From Pseudaquabacterium terrae (GTDB lineage Bacteria > Pseudomonadota > Gammaproteobacteria > Burkholderiales > Burkholderiaceae_C), in contig NZ_JABRWJ010000006.1 in the NCBI RefSeq assembly GCF_013266755.1, forward strand, positions 186,001 through 250,000: a stretch of 64,000 nt of DNA. The letters run 5' to 3'. A model generated the notes under the pieces. The model did no database searches and was not told the origin of the DNA. It worked only from the letters and a program-made list of their open reading frames with translations. This document shows positions 36,337 through 44,330 of this stretch, in pieces. Position 1 is the first letter of the stretch. Each line of letters starts with the position of its first letter. Made by a program: the position numbers and the translations under genes.

Positions 36337-36657
36337 TCAGGCCAGGAAGGGGGGAGGTCCGCGGGCGTGATAACCGGCGCCGGTGCCGCCGCGGTGCGCG
36401 AGCACCGGCAGCGCCGGTGCGGGCGCCGAGGGCGCGCGCATTGCGGCCGGCGACGCCGAGGGCAGCAAGGCGCTGCCGAGCGCCGTGAAGGCCAGGCACT
36501 CCAGGCAGGCGAGCTCGATCGTCGCCGCCTCTTCGTCGCCGTGCGCGGCCGCTGCGGCCTGCGCGCCCGAGCGCTGGTGCGACAGGCCATGCAGCAGCGC
36601 AGCGGGCTGCATCAGCAGCACCAGCAGCGACATCAGGATCAGCAGGCGGCGGCGCAT
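36337..36657 (-). CDS. DUF2946-like small membrane/periplasmic protein
   Basis: 106 residues from ATG 36657. N-terminal hydrophobic signal (RRRLLILMSLLVLLMQPAAL) followed by a short His/Cys-bearing segment (HGLSHQRS, LACLECLAF) and a proline-rich tail ending in HARGPPPFLA. Proteins of this kind often precede metal-linked TonB receptor genes. The CxxC in LACLEC could bind a metal. 101 bases separate it from the receptor start. No clear ribosome site precedes the chosen start. Confidence 0.65.
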   Translation of the reverse strand: MRRRLLILMSLLVLLMQPAALLHGLSHQRSGAQAAAAAHGDEEAATIELACLECLAFTALGSALLPSASPAAMRAPSAPAPALPVLAHRGGTGAGYHARGPPPFLA

Positions 36658-36696
36658 GGCGGAAAGGCGCGAGAGCTTAGCAGTGCGCGCGGATCC

Positions 36697-36729
36697 CCCC
36701 GATGGGTGGGCGCCTTCCACCCGCCGGGG
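36697..36729. other. Large hairpin in the divergent region between the DUF2946 gene and the 68-aa gene
   Basis: GGGTGG (36704-36709) pairs with CCACCC (36717-36722), and outside a 3x3 internal loop CCCC (36697-36700) pairs with GGGG (36726-36729). The 139-base divergent region 36658-36796 holds no Zur-like box that I can see. Confidence 0.35.
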
Positions 36730-36796
36730 CGATGGTGCGGCGGCCGGTGCGGACGGACGATGCGCAGCAGGCAACGATCAACTTCAGGAGGATTGC

Positions 36797-37003
36797 ATGG
36801 CGACGGCGACCCACGAATTCGACACGCGCGACGAACCGCTGGCCGGTTGCGGCTGGTTCGACTCCAGTCACGAGCTGTCGAGCGGGCTCGCGGTGATCGA
36901 GCACCGCGGGTTCGAGGCGCTGTCTCAGGATTTGCCGCTGGCCTGGCAAGTCGCGGCTTGCATGGCCGCGCTGCCCGTGGTTCAGCGTGCCGGCGCCTGG
37001 TAG
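36797..37003 (+). CDS. Conserved-looking hypothetical protein, 68 aa
   Basis: ATG 36797 follows a strong AGGAGG six bases upstream. Sequence features: MATATHEFDTRDEPLAGCG, then WFDSSHELSSGLAVIEH, a soluble acidic protein with no signal peptide. Its last 22 bases overlap the end of the convergent DUF3299 gene. It interrupts the metal-uptake genes on the other strand. Function unknown. Confidence 0.7.
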   Translation: MATATHEFDTRDEPLAGCGWFDSSHELSSGLAVIEHRGFEALSQDLPLAWQVAACMAALPVVQRAGAW

Positions 37004-37539
37004 CGGTCGACCAGCGCGGCTTCGAGCCGATAAGCCGCCGTACCCATCGGCGAGCCCTGGCGCGCGGCGCGCAAGCGGCCGCTGACCCACACCGTGTCCA
37101 TCGTCTGGAAGCCGGTGATCGGCTTGGCCGGCTGCACCAGCACGATCTGGTTCGCCGGCGGCGGTGGGCTGTGGATGCAGGCGCCGAAGTACGGCACCAG
37201 CAGAAATTCGGTGATGCCGGCCTTGGTCTCGTCCAGCGGCACCAGGTAGCCGGGCAGCTTGATCGCCGCGCCGTCGAGTTTCGGTTCGGCCGGCGCGTTG
37301 TCCCAGGCCTCGCGCAGCTTGCTCATCATGTCCATCGCGCGTGGGTCGCCGTCGGTCAGCGCACCGAGGTTCTTGTCCTTCATGCCGGCCATCGGGTCCC
37401 AGCCCTTGGGCACCAGGTCGTCCCAGCGCAGCTCGGTGTAGCCGCCGGGCTTGCTGGCGGGCTGTGCGCGCAGCGCGCCGACGCTGCCAAGCAGGCCGAG
37501 CAGCAGCAGTCGGCGGGAGACGAGTGAGGAACGGGACAT
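36982..37539 (-). CDS. DUF3299 periplasmic protein
   Basis: 185 residues from ATG 37539. Signal peptide (SRRLLLLGLLGSVGALRAQ), then the DUF3299 core: LRWDDLVPKGWDP, KLPGYLVPLDE and LVPYFGACIHSPPPPANQIV, where the Cys-Ile-His-Ser-Pro-Pro stretch is a family hallmark and a possible metal site. In Vibrio the zinc-regulated zrg operon has a DUF3299 member beside a similar ABC pair. It starts 11 bases after the permease stop, so it is the third gene of an ABC operon. Confidence 0.85.
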   Translation of the reverse strand: MSRSSLVSRRLLLLGLLGSVGALRAQPASKPGGYTELRWDDLVPKGWDPMAGMKDKNLGALTDGDPRAMDMMSKLREAWDNAPAEPKLDGAAIKLPGYLVPLDETKAGITEFLLVPYFGACIHSPPPPANQIVLVQPAKPITGFQTMDTVWVSGRLRAARQGSPMGTAAYRLEAALVDRYQAPAR

Positions 37540-37550
37540 CGGGGGACTCT

Positions 37551-38813
37551 TTACAGACGGGGCGACAAGCCGTCGGCCAGCGACAGCCGGTAGGCGCGCC
37601 AGCCCGGCAGCAGGCTCGCGAGCCAGCCGCCGGCGAGCAGCGCGCCGATCAGGCGCCATTCTGTCGCCCCCGGCGGCGCGGCCTGCAGCGTCAGGCCGAA
37701 ATGCCCCTGCACCCAGCCGCCCGCGCCCGCCACCGCGAGCCAGCAGGCGGCGACGCCGAGCGCCACGCCGGCGAGCGTCACCAGCGCGCCTTCGAGCGCC
37801 AGCAGCCACAGCACCTGGCGCGGCCCGGCGCCGACCGCGCGCAGGATCGCCAGCTCACGCCGGCGCTCGTTCAAGCCGGCGAGGATCACCGCGACCAGAC
37901 CGCCCACGCTGACCAGCGCGACCAGCGCGCTCATCGCCTGCAGCCCGCGCTCGCCGAGTGCGACGACTTCCCACAGCTCGTCGAGCGCAACGCCGGGCAG
38001 GATCGCCAGCAGCGGCTCGTCGCGAAAGCCGGCCACCTCGCGCTGCAGCGAGAACACCGCGGCGCGGTTCTTCAGCCCGAGCAGCAGCGCGGTGATGCTG
38101 CGCGGTGTCAGGTCGCGCTGCGCCGCGGCTTCAGCGGACACCGCCACGCCCGGCAGCCGCGCGCCGGCGATCCAGTCGACGTGCAGCGCCTCGATCGCCT
38201 GCAGGCTGACGTGCAGCGTGCGGTCGACCGGGGTGCCGGTGGGTGCCAGGATGCCGACGACGCTGAAGGGCTTGTCGGCATGGTCGTTGGCCTGCAGCGC
38301 GCCGTCGCCGTGCGCGAGCACGACGGGCTGGCCGAGGCGGTAGCCGAGCCGCGCGGCGACGTCGGCGCCGAGCACGACGTCGTACAGGCCTTCGAAGGGT
38401 TTGCCGTGCGCGAAGCGCAGCGGCTGCTTGTCGCCATGGCGGAAGTGCCTGAAGTAGTCGCCGGTCGTGCCGAGCACCGCGAAGCCGCGATGGCTATCGC
38501 CCAATGAGAGCGGCACCGTCCAGGCCACCGCGCGGTGCTGCGCCAGCGCCTGCGCGCTCGACCAGCGGATGTTGTTGGTGGCATTGCCGATGCGGAACAC
38601 CGAATACAGCAGCAGCTGCACCGGGCCGGTGCGCGCGCCGACGATCAGGTCGGTGCCGGAGACGGCCTGCGAGAAGTTGTCGCGCACGTCCTGGCGGATG
38701 CGCTCGATGCCCATCAGCAGGAAGCTCGACAGCGCGATCGACACGACGACCAGCGACAGCGCGAAGCGGCGATTCCAGGCGCTGCGCGCCGCGAGGCTGA
38801 GCAAAGGCTTCAT
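37551..38813 (-). CDS. FtsX/MacB-type ABC transporter permease
   Basis: 420 residues from ATG 38813, overlapping the ATPase stop (ATGA). Four membrane helices: one at about 18-38 and three in the C-terminal third (MSALVALVSVGGLVAVILAG; VLWLLALEGALVTLAGVALG; LIGALLAGGWLASLLPG), with a large periplasmic domain between the first and second. The NERRRELAILRAVGAGP segment is the ATPase-coupling loop. This type of permease pulls on envelope substrates or extracts lipoproteins. Here the DUF3299 and TonB neighbours suggest metal-related envelope work. Confidence 0.87.
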   Translation of the reverse strand: MKPLLSLAARSAWNRRFALSLVVVSIALSSFLLMGIERIRQDVRDNFSQAVSGTDLIVGARTGPVQLLLYSVFRIGNATNNIRWSSAQALAQHRAVAWTVPLSLGDSHRGFAVLGTTGDYFRHFRHGDKQPLRFAHGKPFEGLYDVVLGADVAARLGYRLGQPVVLAHGDGALQANDHADKPFSVVGILAPTGTPVDRTLHVSLQAIEALHVDWIAGARLPGVAVSAEAAAQRDLTPRSITALLLGLKNRAAVFSLQREVAGFRDEPLLAILPGVALDELWEVVALGERGLQAMSALVALVSVGGLVAVILAGLNERRRELAILRAVGAGPRQVLWLLALEGALVTLAGVALGVAACWLAVAGAGGWVQGHFGLTLQAAPPGATEWRLIGALLAGGWLASLLPGWRAYRLSLADGLSPRL

Positions 38814-39496
38814 GCGGCGAGCAAGGCCCGGTTCAGCGCCGGCAGGTCGAGCTGACGGTCGAAACGAGCGGCCAGCCGCGCGTCGTGGCTGACGAAGACC
38901 AGCGCGCTGCCGGCTTCGGTGCACGCCTCGAGCAGCAGCACCATGAAGGCTTCGCGCAGGTCCTCGTCGAGGGCCGAGGTCGGCTCGTCGGCGACGACCA
39001 CCGCCGGCGCGCCGATCAGCGCGCGCGCGGCGGCCACGCGTTGCTGCTGGCCGACCGACAGCTCGCCGGCCGGGCGCCGCCACAGCGTTTGCGCCAGCGC
39101 GCTGCGTTCGAGCAGCCGCTCGGCGGCGCCGGCGCCGGCGCGTTCGGCGCGCCGGCGCGAGAAGCGGCAGGGCAGGCGCACGTTGTCGAGCACCGACAGG
39201 TAGGGCAGCAGATTGAACTGCTGGAAGATGTAGCCCAGGTGGTCGGCGCGGTGCGCATCGCGCGCCGCCGACGACAGTGCGCGCCAGTCGCGGCCGAGCA
39301 GCGCAAGCGCGCCGGCATCGGCGACCAGCACGCCGGCCATCAGCGACAGCAGCGTGCTCTTGCCGCAACCGCTCGGGCCGCGCAGGAAGACGCGCTCGCC
39401 GGGCGCGATGTCCAGCGATTCGATCTGCAGCAGGTCTTGGTGGGCGCCGGGCCAGCGGTAGCGCAGGCCCGCGAGGTGCAGCGCCGGGAGTGTCAT
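38810..39496 (-). CDS. LolD/MacB-type ABC transporter ATPase
   Basis: 228 residues from ATG 39496. Walker A GPSGCGKST, Q loop FQQFNLLPYLS, signature LSVGQQQRVAAARAL, Walker B VVVADEPTSALDE and the H loop SHDARLA are all present. It energises the permease encoded directly downstream. First gene of the three-gene operon; the upstream 160-base divergent region separates it from a 49-aa gene on the other strand. Confidence 0.9.
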   Translation of the reverse strand: MTLPALHLAGLRYRWPGAHQDLLQIESLDIAPGERVFLRGPSGCGKSTLLSLMAGVLVADAGALALLGRDWRALSSAARDAHRADHLGYIFQQFNLLPYLSVLDNVRLPCRFSRRRAERAGAGAAERLLERSALAQTLWRRPAGELSVGQQQRVAAARALIGAPAVVVADEPTSALDEDLREAFMVLLLEACTEAGSALVFVSHDARLAARFDRQLDLPALNRALLAA

Positions 39497-39656
39497 GGCG
39501 CGGCAGCTTAGCAGTGGGCTCGAGAACGGTTCGTCGGCGCTGGCGACGCTTCGGCGCACGCTCGCGCGGCTTCGTCGCAAGTCGATGGAACGCACAGCGG
39601 GCACTGCCTACAGTCCAGTCATCGAACAACGCAACACCCACCGAATGGAGCCCACC

Positions 39657-39806
39657 ATGACGAACTCGATCACCCACCACGCCGTCGCTTTCAGCTTCGC
39701 CGCCTTCGTCACGCTGGGCGTGCTGTTCGGCCTCAACGGCCTGGCCAGCAGCAAGTACCAATCGGCGCACGAGCTGGCGCAAGCCACGGCCGAACTGCGC
39801 GCCTGA
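39657..39806 (+). CDS. Small membrane protein, 49 aa
   Basis: ATG 39657 has GGAG six bases upstream; an ATG four codons earlier lacks one. A hydrophobic helix (AFSFAAFVTLGVLFGLNGLA) follows a short His-containing N terminus, and the tail SKYQSAHELAQATAELRA is polar. It precedes the run of hairpins described next and could share its message with them. Function unknown. Confidence 0.6.
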   Translation: MTNSITHHAVAFSFAAFVTLGVLFGLNGLASSKYQSAHELAQATAELRA

Positions 39807-39820
39807 ATCATCGACCCCGA

Positions 39821-39971
39821 CAGCCCTGCGGGCTGGTCCCCCAGGGGGATCAGATCCGACCGGGGGACCCGGATCTGGACTGAGCCGCGCCTTCGACGAT
39901 CCCACTCCTCCCGTCCCCCGTGACCTCGGGGACTTTCACACCCGCCGGACCGCAAGGCCGGCGGGTTTTTT
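39821..39971 (+). ncRNA. Array of five hairpins ending in a terminator; candidate structured RNA or 3' UTR
   Basis: In order: CAGCCC/GGGCTG (39821-39835); CTGGTCCCC/GGGGATCAG (39833-39853, one G-U pair); CAGATCCG/CGGATCTG (39851-39877); GTCCCC/GGGGAC (39913-39933); and the terminator CCCGCCGG/CCGGCGGG with T6 (39941-39971). The first three overlap in ways that allow alternative pairing. No ORF spans it. It lies between the 49-aa gene and the DUF427 gene. Confidence 0.4.
39941..39971 (+). terminator. Rho-independent terminator
   Basis: Arms CCCGCCGG (39941-39948) and CCGGCGGG (39958-39965), 9-base loop, then TTTTTT (39966-39971). It is the only canonical intrinsic terminator I found in the window. 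Confidence 0.9.
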
Positions 39972-40016
39972 CTTCGAGGCTAGGATCGCGCGCTCGAATC
40001 AGCAGGGAAGTGAACG

Positions 40017-40295
40017 ATGAAAGCGATCTGGAACGGCGTGATCATCGCCGAGAGCGACGACACGGTGGTCGTCGATGGCAACCACTACTTTCCCGAGGCG
40101 GCGTTGAAGCGTGAATACACGACCTTCAGCAACCACCGCACGAGTGGCGTCAACGGCCAGGCGCACTACTACAGCCTGCTGGTCAACGGCGAGATGAATC
40201 CCGACGCGGTCTGGTACTACCCCGAGCCGAGCGACGCGGTGCGGCAGATCAAGGGCCGCGTCGCGTTCTGGAAGGGCGTGCAGGTCGTCGACTGA
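40017..40295 (+). CDS. DUF427 domain protein
   Basis: 92 residues, single DUF427 domain: IWNGVIIAESDDTVVVDGN, YFPEAALKREYTTFSNHRTS and PDAVWYYPEPSDAVRQIKGR with the final FWKGVQVVD. Cytoplasmic, small beta protein. GGGAAG precedes the ATG at 40017. Biochemical role unknown. Convergent with the pirin gene, 18 bases apart. Confidence 0.88.
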   Translation: MKAIWNGVIIAESDDTVVVDGNHYFPEAALKREYTTFSNHRTSGVNGQAHYYSLLVNGEMNPDAVWYYPEPSDAVRQIKGRVAFWKGVQVVD

Positions 40296-40313
40296 CCCGC
40301 ACATCCCGCCGCT

Positions 40314-41186
40314 TCAGGCCAGCGTGCCGTTGCGAAAGTCCTCGACCGCCTGCATCAGCTGCTCGCGCGTGTTCATCACGAACGGTCCGTACTGCGCGAT
40401 CGGCTCCTTCAGCGGCCGGCCGGCGATCAGCAGCGCGCGGGTCGGCTCGTTGCCGGCCTGCAGTACGACCCCGTCGCTGTCGGCGCGATTCGCCAGCACC
40501 GCCATGCGCTGGATCGGCACCTCGGTACCGGCGATCGTCAGCCCACCGCGGTAGACGTAGACGAAGGCATTCAGCGCCGGATCGAGCGGCTGCTCGAAGC
40601 GCGCACCCGGCGCGAGATGCAGGTCCAGGTACAGCGGCTCGGTGCGCGGCCGCTGCACTGCGCCCGCGACGCCGTAGCTCGTGCCGGCGATCACCCGCAC
40701 CTGCACGCCGTTGCGCGTGAACTCCGGGATCTCCGCCGACGGGATGTCGCGGTAGCCGGCCGGCTGCATCTTGTCGGCCGCTGCGAGGTTCAGCCACAGC
40801 TGGAAGCCTTCCATGCGGCCGGCTTCCTGCTCCGGCAGCTCGCTGTGGATCACGCCGCGGCCGGCGGTCATCCACTGCACGCCGCCGTTGGTCAGCAGGC
40901 CTTCGTTGCCGGCCGAGTCGCGGTGCCGCATGCGGCCGGCGATCATGTAGGTGACGGTCTCGAAGCCGCGGTGCGGATGGTCGGGGAAACCGGCGATGTA
41001 GTCGCCCGCCTCGTCCGAGCCGAAGGCATCGAGCATCAGGAACGGGTCGAGGCGCGGCTGCAACGGCTGCGTCAGCACGCGCGTCAGCTTGACGCCGGCG
41101 CCGTCGCTGGTCGGCTGGCCGGTGACCAGACGCTCGACCGTGCGGCCGCGGGCGACGGTCGGGGTGTCGAGGGTGGTGGCACTCAT
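40314..41186 (-). CDS. Pirin family protein
   Basis: 290 residues, two cupin domains. The metal-binding histidine motif FPDHPHRGFETVTYM with HSELPEQ matches pirins, some of which show quercetin 2,3-dioxygenase activity. The C-terminal domain ends with PFVMNTREQLMQAVEDF. It is 25 bases downstream of the azoreductase gene and transcribed with it, suggesting a redox or electrophile response unit. Confidence 0.92.
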   Translation of the reverse strand: MSATTLDTPTVARGRTVERLVTGQPTSDGAGVKLTRVLTQPLQPRLDPFLMLDAFGSDEAGDYIAGFPDHPHRGFETVTYMIAGRMRHRDSAGNEGLLTNGGVQWMTAGRGVIHSELPEQEAGRMEGFQLWLNLAAADKMQPAGYRDIPSAEIPEFTRNGVQVRVIAGTSYGVAGAVQRPRTEPLYLDLHLAPGARFEQPLDPALNAFVYVYRGGLTIAGTEVPIQRMAVLANRADSDGVVLQAGNEPTRALLIAGRPLKEPIAQYGPFVMNTREQLMQAVEDFRNGTLA

Positions 41187-41211
41187 CGCTTGGCTCCTTG
41201 TGTGTCGTTGA

Positions 41212-41841
41212 TCAGGCGGTCTCGACCGCCGGTTGCAGCTGCTGCGCGATCTGCGCCTGCGCGTCGGCGATGCCGCGCGCCTCGGCTTCCGGGCCCATGC
41301 CCAGACCTTCGGCGTAGATGAAGCGCACGTCGGTCATGCCGAGGAAGCCGAGCACCGTCTGCAGGTAGGGCACGACGGTATCGCTGGGCCGGCCGCGGTG
41401 CACGCCGCCGCGCGTCATCACCGCGTAGACGGTCTTGCCTTTGAGCAGGCCTTCCGGACCCTGCTCGGTGTAGCGGAAGGTGACCCGGGCGCGCGAGATC
41501 GCATCGATCCAGTTCTTCAGTTGCGTGCTGACGCCGAAGTTGTACATCGGCACGCCGAGCACGACGACATCGGCGGCCTGGAGCTCGGCGATCAGCGCGT
41601 CGTCGAGCGCCACGCGTTCGGTCTGCGCCGGCGTGCGCGATTCCGCCGGCGTGAACAGCGCGCCGAGCGTGGCTTCGTCGAGCACCGGGTGCGGCTCGTG
41701 CGCCAGGTCGCGCAGCGTGAAGCCGGCGTCCGCTTGGGCTTCGCGCAGCTGCCGCACCAGCTCGTCGGCCAGGCGGGTGGAGATCGAGCCGCTGCCGTTG
41801 GCATAGGAACGAGCGCTGGAATTGACTTGCAGGATGTTCAT
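41212..41841 (-). CDS. azoR: FMN-dependent NADH-azoreductase
   Basis: 209 residues from ATG 41841 (GGAG upstream). Flavodoxin-like fold: [13 protein letters not shown] binds FMN phosphate, [16 protein letters not shown] and MTRGGVHRG are the AzoR isoalloxazine segments. It reduces quinones and azo compounds by two electrons. The gene is divergent from a LysR regulator, which is probably its activator, and is followed by pirin. Confidence 0.93.
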   Translation of the reverse strand: MNILQVNSSARSYANGSGSISTRLADELVRQLREAQADAGFTLRDLAHEPHPVLDEATLGALFTPAESRTPAQTERVALDDALIAELQAADVVVLGVPMYNFGVSTQLKNWIDAISRARVTFRYTEQGPEGLLKGKTVYAVMTRGGVHRGRPSDTVVPYLQTVLGFLGMTDVRFIYAEGLGMGPEAEARGIADAQAQIAQQLQPAVETA

Positions 41842-41890
41842 CAGGGGCTCCGTGGTGTCGGGGGGTGAGTCGATGGAACACACTGTATTG

Positions 41891-41918
41891 GTGATATCCT
41901 AGCAACGATAGTGGTCAA
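41891..41918 (-). promoter_or_regulatory. Candidate azoR promoter in the azoR/LysR divergent region
   Basis: On the minus strand TTGACC (41918-41913) and TATCAC (41896-41891) are 16 bases apart, about 50 bases before azoR. The 115-base region 41842-41956 is relatively A/T-rich and must also hold the LysR binding site. Confidence 0.4.
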
Positions 41919-41956
41919 TCTGGATAACTTGGTTGCACTAGCGGAACAATTGGCCG

Positions 41957-42886
41957 ATGGACCTCGATGCCAACGACCTGCTGCTGTTCGCCCGCGTCGC
42001 CGAGGCCGGCAGCTTCAGCCGGGCCGCCGAGCGCGTGCGGCTGCCCAAATCCACCGTGTCGCGGCGCATTGCCGCGCTGGAGAAACGCCTCGGCGAACGG
42101 CTCTTGCAGCGCAGCACGCGCAAGTTGTCGATCACCGACTTCGGCTTCGGCGTGCTCGACCATGCGCGCGCCCTGGCCGCTGAGGTCGACAGCGCGCAGG
42201 CGTTGGCCCAGCACCGCCAGGCCAAGCCGAGCGGCCGGCTGCGCGTGTCGATGCCGGGCGATTTCGCGAGCTTCGCGCTGCCCGCGATGCTGGCCGACTT
42301 CGTGCGCGAGCATCCGGCGATCCAGCTCGAGCTCGACCTGTCGCCGCGGCGCGTCGACCTGATCGGCGAGAACTTCGACCTCGCGGTGCGCATGGGCGAG
42401 CTGCCGGACGACAGCCAGCTCGCGGCCCGGCGCCTGGCCGAAATGGCGATGGGGCTCTACGCGGCGCCGGGTTACCTGGACCAGGTCGGCGAGCCGGCCA
42501 CGCCCGACGACCTGCTCGCGCTGCACGGCCTGTTGCTGCTCGGCAGGGGCGGCGAGGCCAAGGGCTGGCAGCTCGAACGCGGTGCCGACGAGACCCGCGT
42601 GCGCTGGGAGGGGGCTCCGGCGCGGCTCAGCAGCGCCAATTCACCCGAGGTGCTGCTGCACATGGCGCTGGCCGGCAGCGGTGTCGTCGCGGTTCCGCAC
42701 TTCTATGCCGCCTCCCGGCTGCGCGAGGGCCGCCTGCGCCGGGTGCTCCCCGAGTGGTGCCTGCCGGCCACCAACTGCTGGGCGGTGTTCCCGGGGCGGC
42801 GGCTGATGCCTGCGCGCACGCGCGTCTTCCTCGACGCGCTGGCGGCCACGATGGCGACGTGCGTCGAGCCGTCGGTTCGCGTCTGA
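41957..42886 (+). CDS. LysR-family transcriptional regulator
   Basis: 309 residues. N-terminal winged helix with AGSFSRAAERVRLPKSTVSR and the wing ALEKRLGERLLQRSTRKLS; the rest is the periplasmic-binding-like effector domain (FDLAVRMGELPDDSQLAARR). It is divergent from azoR, the usual layout for a regulator of an electrophile- or quinone-induced operon. The stop codon at 42884-42886 lies in a 53-bp tandem duplication. Confidence 0.92.
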   Translation: MDLDANDLLLFARVAEAGSFSRAAERVRLPKSTVSRRIAALEKRLGERLLQRSTRKLSITDFGFGVLDHARALAAEVDSAQALAQHRQAKPSGRLRVSMPGDFASFALPAMLADFVREHPAIQLELDLSPRRVDLIGENFDLAVRMGELPDDSQLAARRLAEMAMGLYAAPGYLDQVGEPATPDDLLALHGLLLLGRGGEAKGWQLERGADETRVRWEGAPARLSSANSPEVLLHMALAGSGVVAVPHFYAASRLREGRLRRVLPEWCLPATNCWAVFPGRRLMPARTRVFLDALAATMATCVEPSVRV

Positions 42887-42981
42887 CGCGCGGGTCGCGG
42901 CACGGCGCTGCGCTTCAGCGCGCCAGCATTCGCGTCTGACGCGCGGGTCGCGGCACGGCGCTGCGCTTCAGCGCGCCAGCA
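42876..42981. repeat. Perfect 53-bp tandem duplication at convergent gene ends
   Basis: Copy 1 (42876-42928) and copy 2 (42929-42981) are identical. Each includes the last codons and stop of the LysR gene and the last codons and stop of the convergent small gene, plus the hairpin GCGCTG-CGCTT-CAGCGC. Confidence 0.95.
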
Positions 42982-43123
42982 GTGCGCCGGCCCCGGCGAG
43001 CAGCAGCAGCACCGCGCCGGCGTAGACGACGTGGCGCAGCAGCGCGCGCAGCAGTGCGGGCACGTCGTCGGCCGGCGCATCGGCCAGCCCGGCTGGCGGC
43101 GCAGCAAGTTCGGCGCTGGACAT
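42968..43123 (-). CDS. Small single-helix membrane protein, 51 aa
   Basis: ATG 43123 has AGGAG eight bases upstream. The peptide starts MSSAELAAPPAGLADAPADD, has an arginine-bearing amphipathic stretch (PALLRALLRHV) and one hydrophobic helix (VYAGAVLLLLAGAGALLA) ending in R. The stop codon is in the second copy of the 53-bp duplication, so the original terminus was duplicated with it. Function unknown. Confidence 0.6.
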   Translation of the reverse strand: MSSAELAAPPAGLADAPADDVPALLRALLRHVVYAGAVLLLLAGAGALLAR

Positions 43124-43334
43124 GTCTTGATCTCCTGGTTTGGTCATGCGTCGAGACTAGGCGTGCGGATGCCCGGCGCCCAGCCTCGCGCATCACCGTG
43201 CCGCAGTGACGGAGCGCACTCCACCGCAGTGCAAAACGACCAGCGCCCCGGTGCGCCGCCGCCGTGGCAACGGTGGTTCAATGCACCAAGGCCGCAGCGC
43301 GTGCCGCGGCCGAACCTCTGATGGGGTAGGGCCG

Positions 43335-44330
43335 ATGTCGGATCCACGTGTCTCGGCGAGACGCCGCGCGCTGGGCGCGATGGGAGCCGCGCTGTTTGCG
43401 CCGCGTGCGCTGGCGCAGGCACGCCCGCAGCGCATCGGTTTCGTCGGTTCCTCCTCGCCGGATGAGAGCATGCAGCAAAACATCATCCAGCCTTTCCGCG
43501 ACGGCCTGCGTGCCCGCGGCCGCATCGAGGGCCAGGACCATGTGATCGAGTTCCGCTACCACGGGGGCCGCTACGAACTGCTGCCGGCGCAGATCGACGA
43601 GCTGCTGCAGTGGAAGGTCGACCTGCTGGTGACGCTGGCGCCGCGGGCGACCCGGGTCGCCCAGCAGGCGACCAGCAGCGTGCCGATCCTGGCGGTCGCG
43701 GTCGATAACCCGGTGGTGCTCGGCTTTGCACGCAGCCTGGCGCGGCCGGGCGGCAACATCACCGGCATCAGCAGCTGGGGCATCGAGATGGTGATCAAGC
43801 GGCTCGAGCTGGTGCGCGAGCTGCTGCCGAAGGTTCGCCGCGTGGGCATGTTCAGCAATCCGCAGTCCATCGATGCGGGCGAGTTCGCGCTGCGCCTGGA
43901 GGAGCTGGGCCGGACGCTGGGGCTGCAGATCACGCTGGTGCTGGCCGAGGCGCCGGAGCAGTTCGTCGCCGCCTTCGAACGGCTGAAGCTGGCCCGTGCC
44001 GAGGCCGTGGTGGTGCTCGCCGACTCGTTGATCTACGTGCATCGCGCGCGCATCGCCGAGCTCTGCACGCAGTACAGGCTGCCGTCGGTATGGGGCGGCC
44101 GCGACTACCTGCACGGCGGCGGCCTGGCGTCGTACCAGTCCGACTTCCCCGACATGTTCCGACGCGCGGGGGTCATGGCCGACCAGTTGCTCAAGGGCGC
44201 CGACCCCGCCGAGATGCCCTTCGAGCGCGCGAGCAAGTTCCACCTGGTCGTGAACCTGAAGGCGGCGCGCGCACTGGGCCTCACCGTGCCACGCACGCTG
44301 CTGCTGGCGGCCGACGAGGTGCTGGAATGA
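43335..44330 (+). CDS. ABC_sub_bind family periplasmic substrate-binding protein (copy 1)
   Basis: 331 residues from ATG 43335. Signal peptide RRRALGAMGAALFAPRALAQ. Typical segments: QRIGFVGSSSPDE, RARGRIEGQDHVIEFRYHGG, FARSLARPGGNITGISSW and LGLTVPRTLLLAADEVLE. The family resembles tryptophan/tyrosine ABC binding proteins. No permease or ATPase is nearby; the stop overlaps the start of a second copy by four bases. The upstream 211 bases (43124-43334) contain no gene and must hold the operon promoter, for which I see no clear consensus. Confidence 0.88.
   Translation: MSDPRVSARRRALGAMGAALFAPRALAQARPQRIGFVGSSSPDESMQQNIIQPFRDGLRARGRIEGQDHVIEFRYHGGRYELLPAQIDELLQWKVDLLVTLAPRATRVAQQATSSVPILAVAVDNPVVLGFARSLARPGGNITGISSWGIEMVIKRLELVRELLPKVRRVGMFSNPQSIDAGEFALRLEELGRTLGLQITLVLAEAPEQFVAAFERLKLARAEAVVVLADSLIYVHRARIAELCTQYRLPSVWGGRDYLHGGGLASYQSDFPDMFRRAGVMADQLLKGADPAEMPFERASKFHLVVNLKAARALGLTVPRTLLLAADEVLE

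Noticed and set aside
36697-36729. Hairpin as a riboswitch or Zur operator
   Set aside because: It is GC-rich with no recognisable aptamer core, and does not resemble the A/T-centred Zur palindrome.
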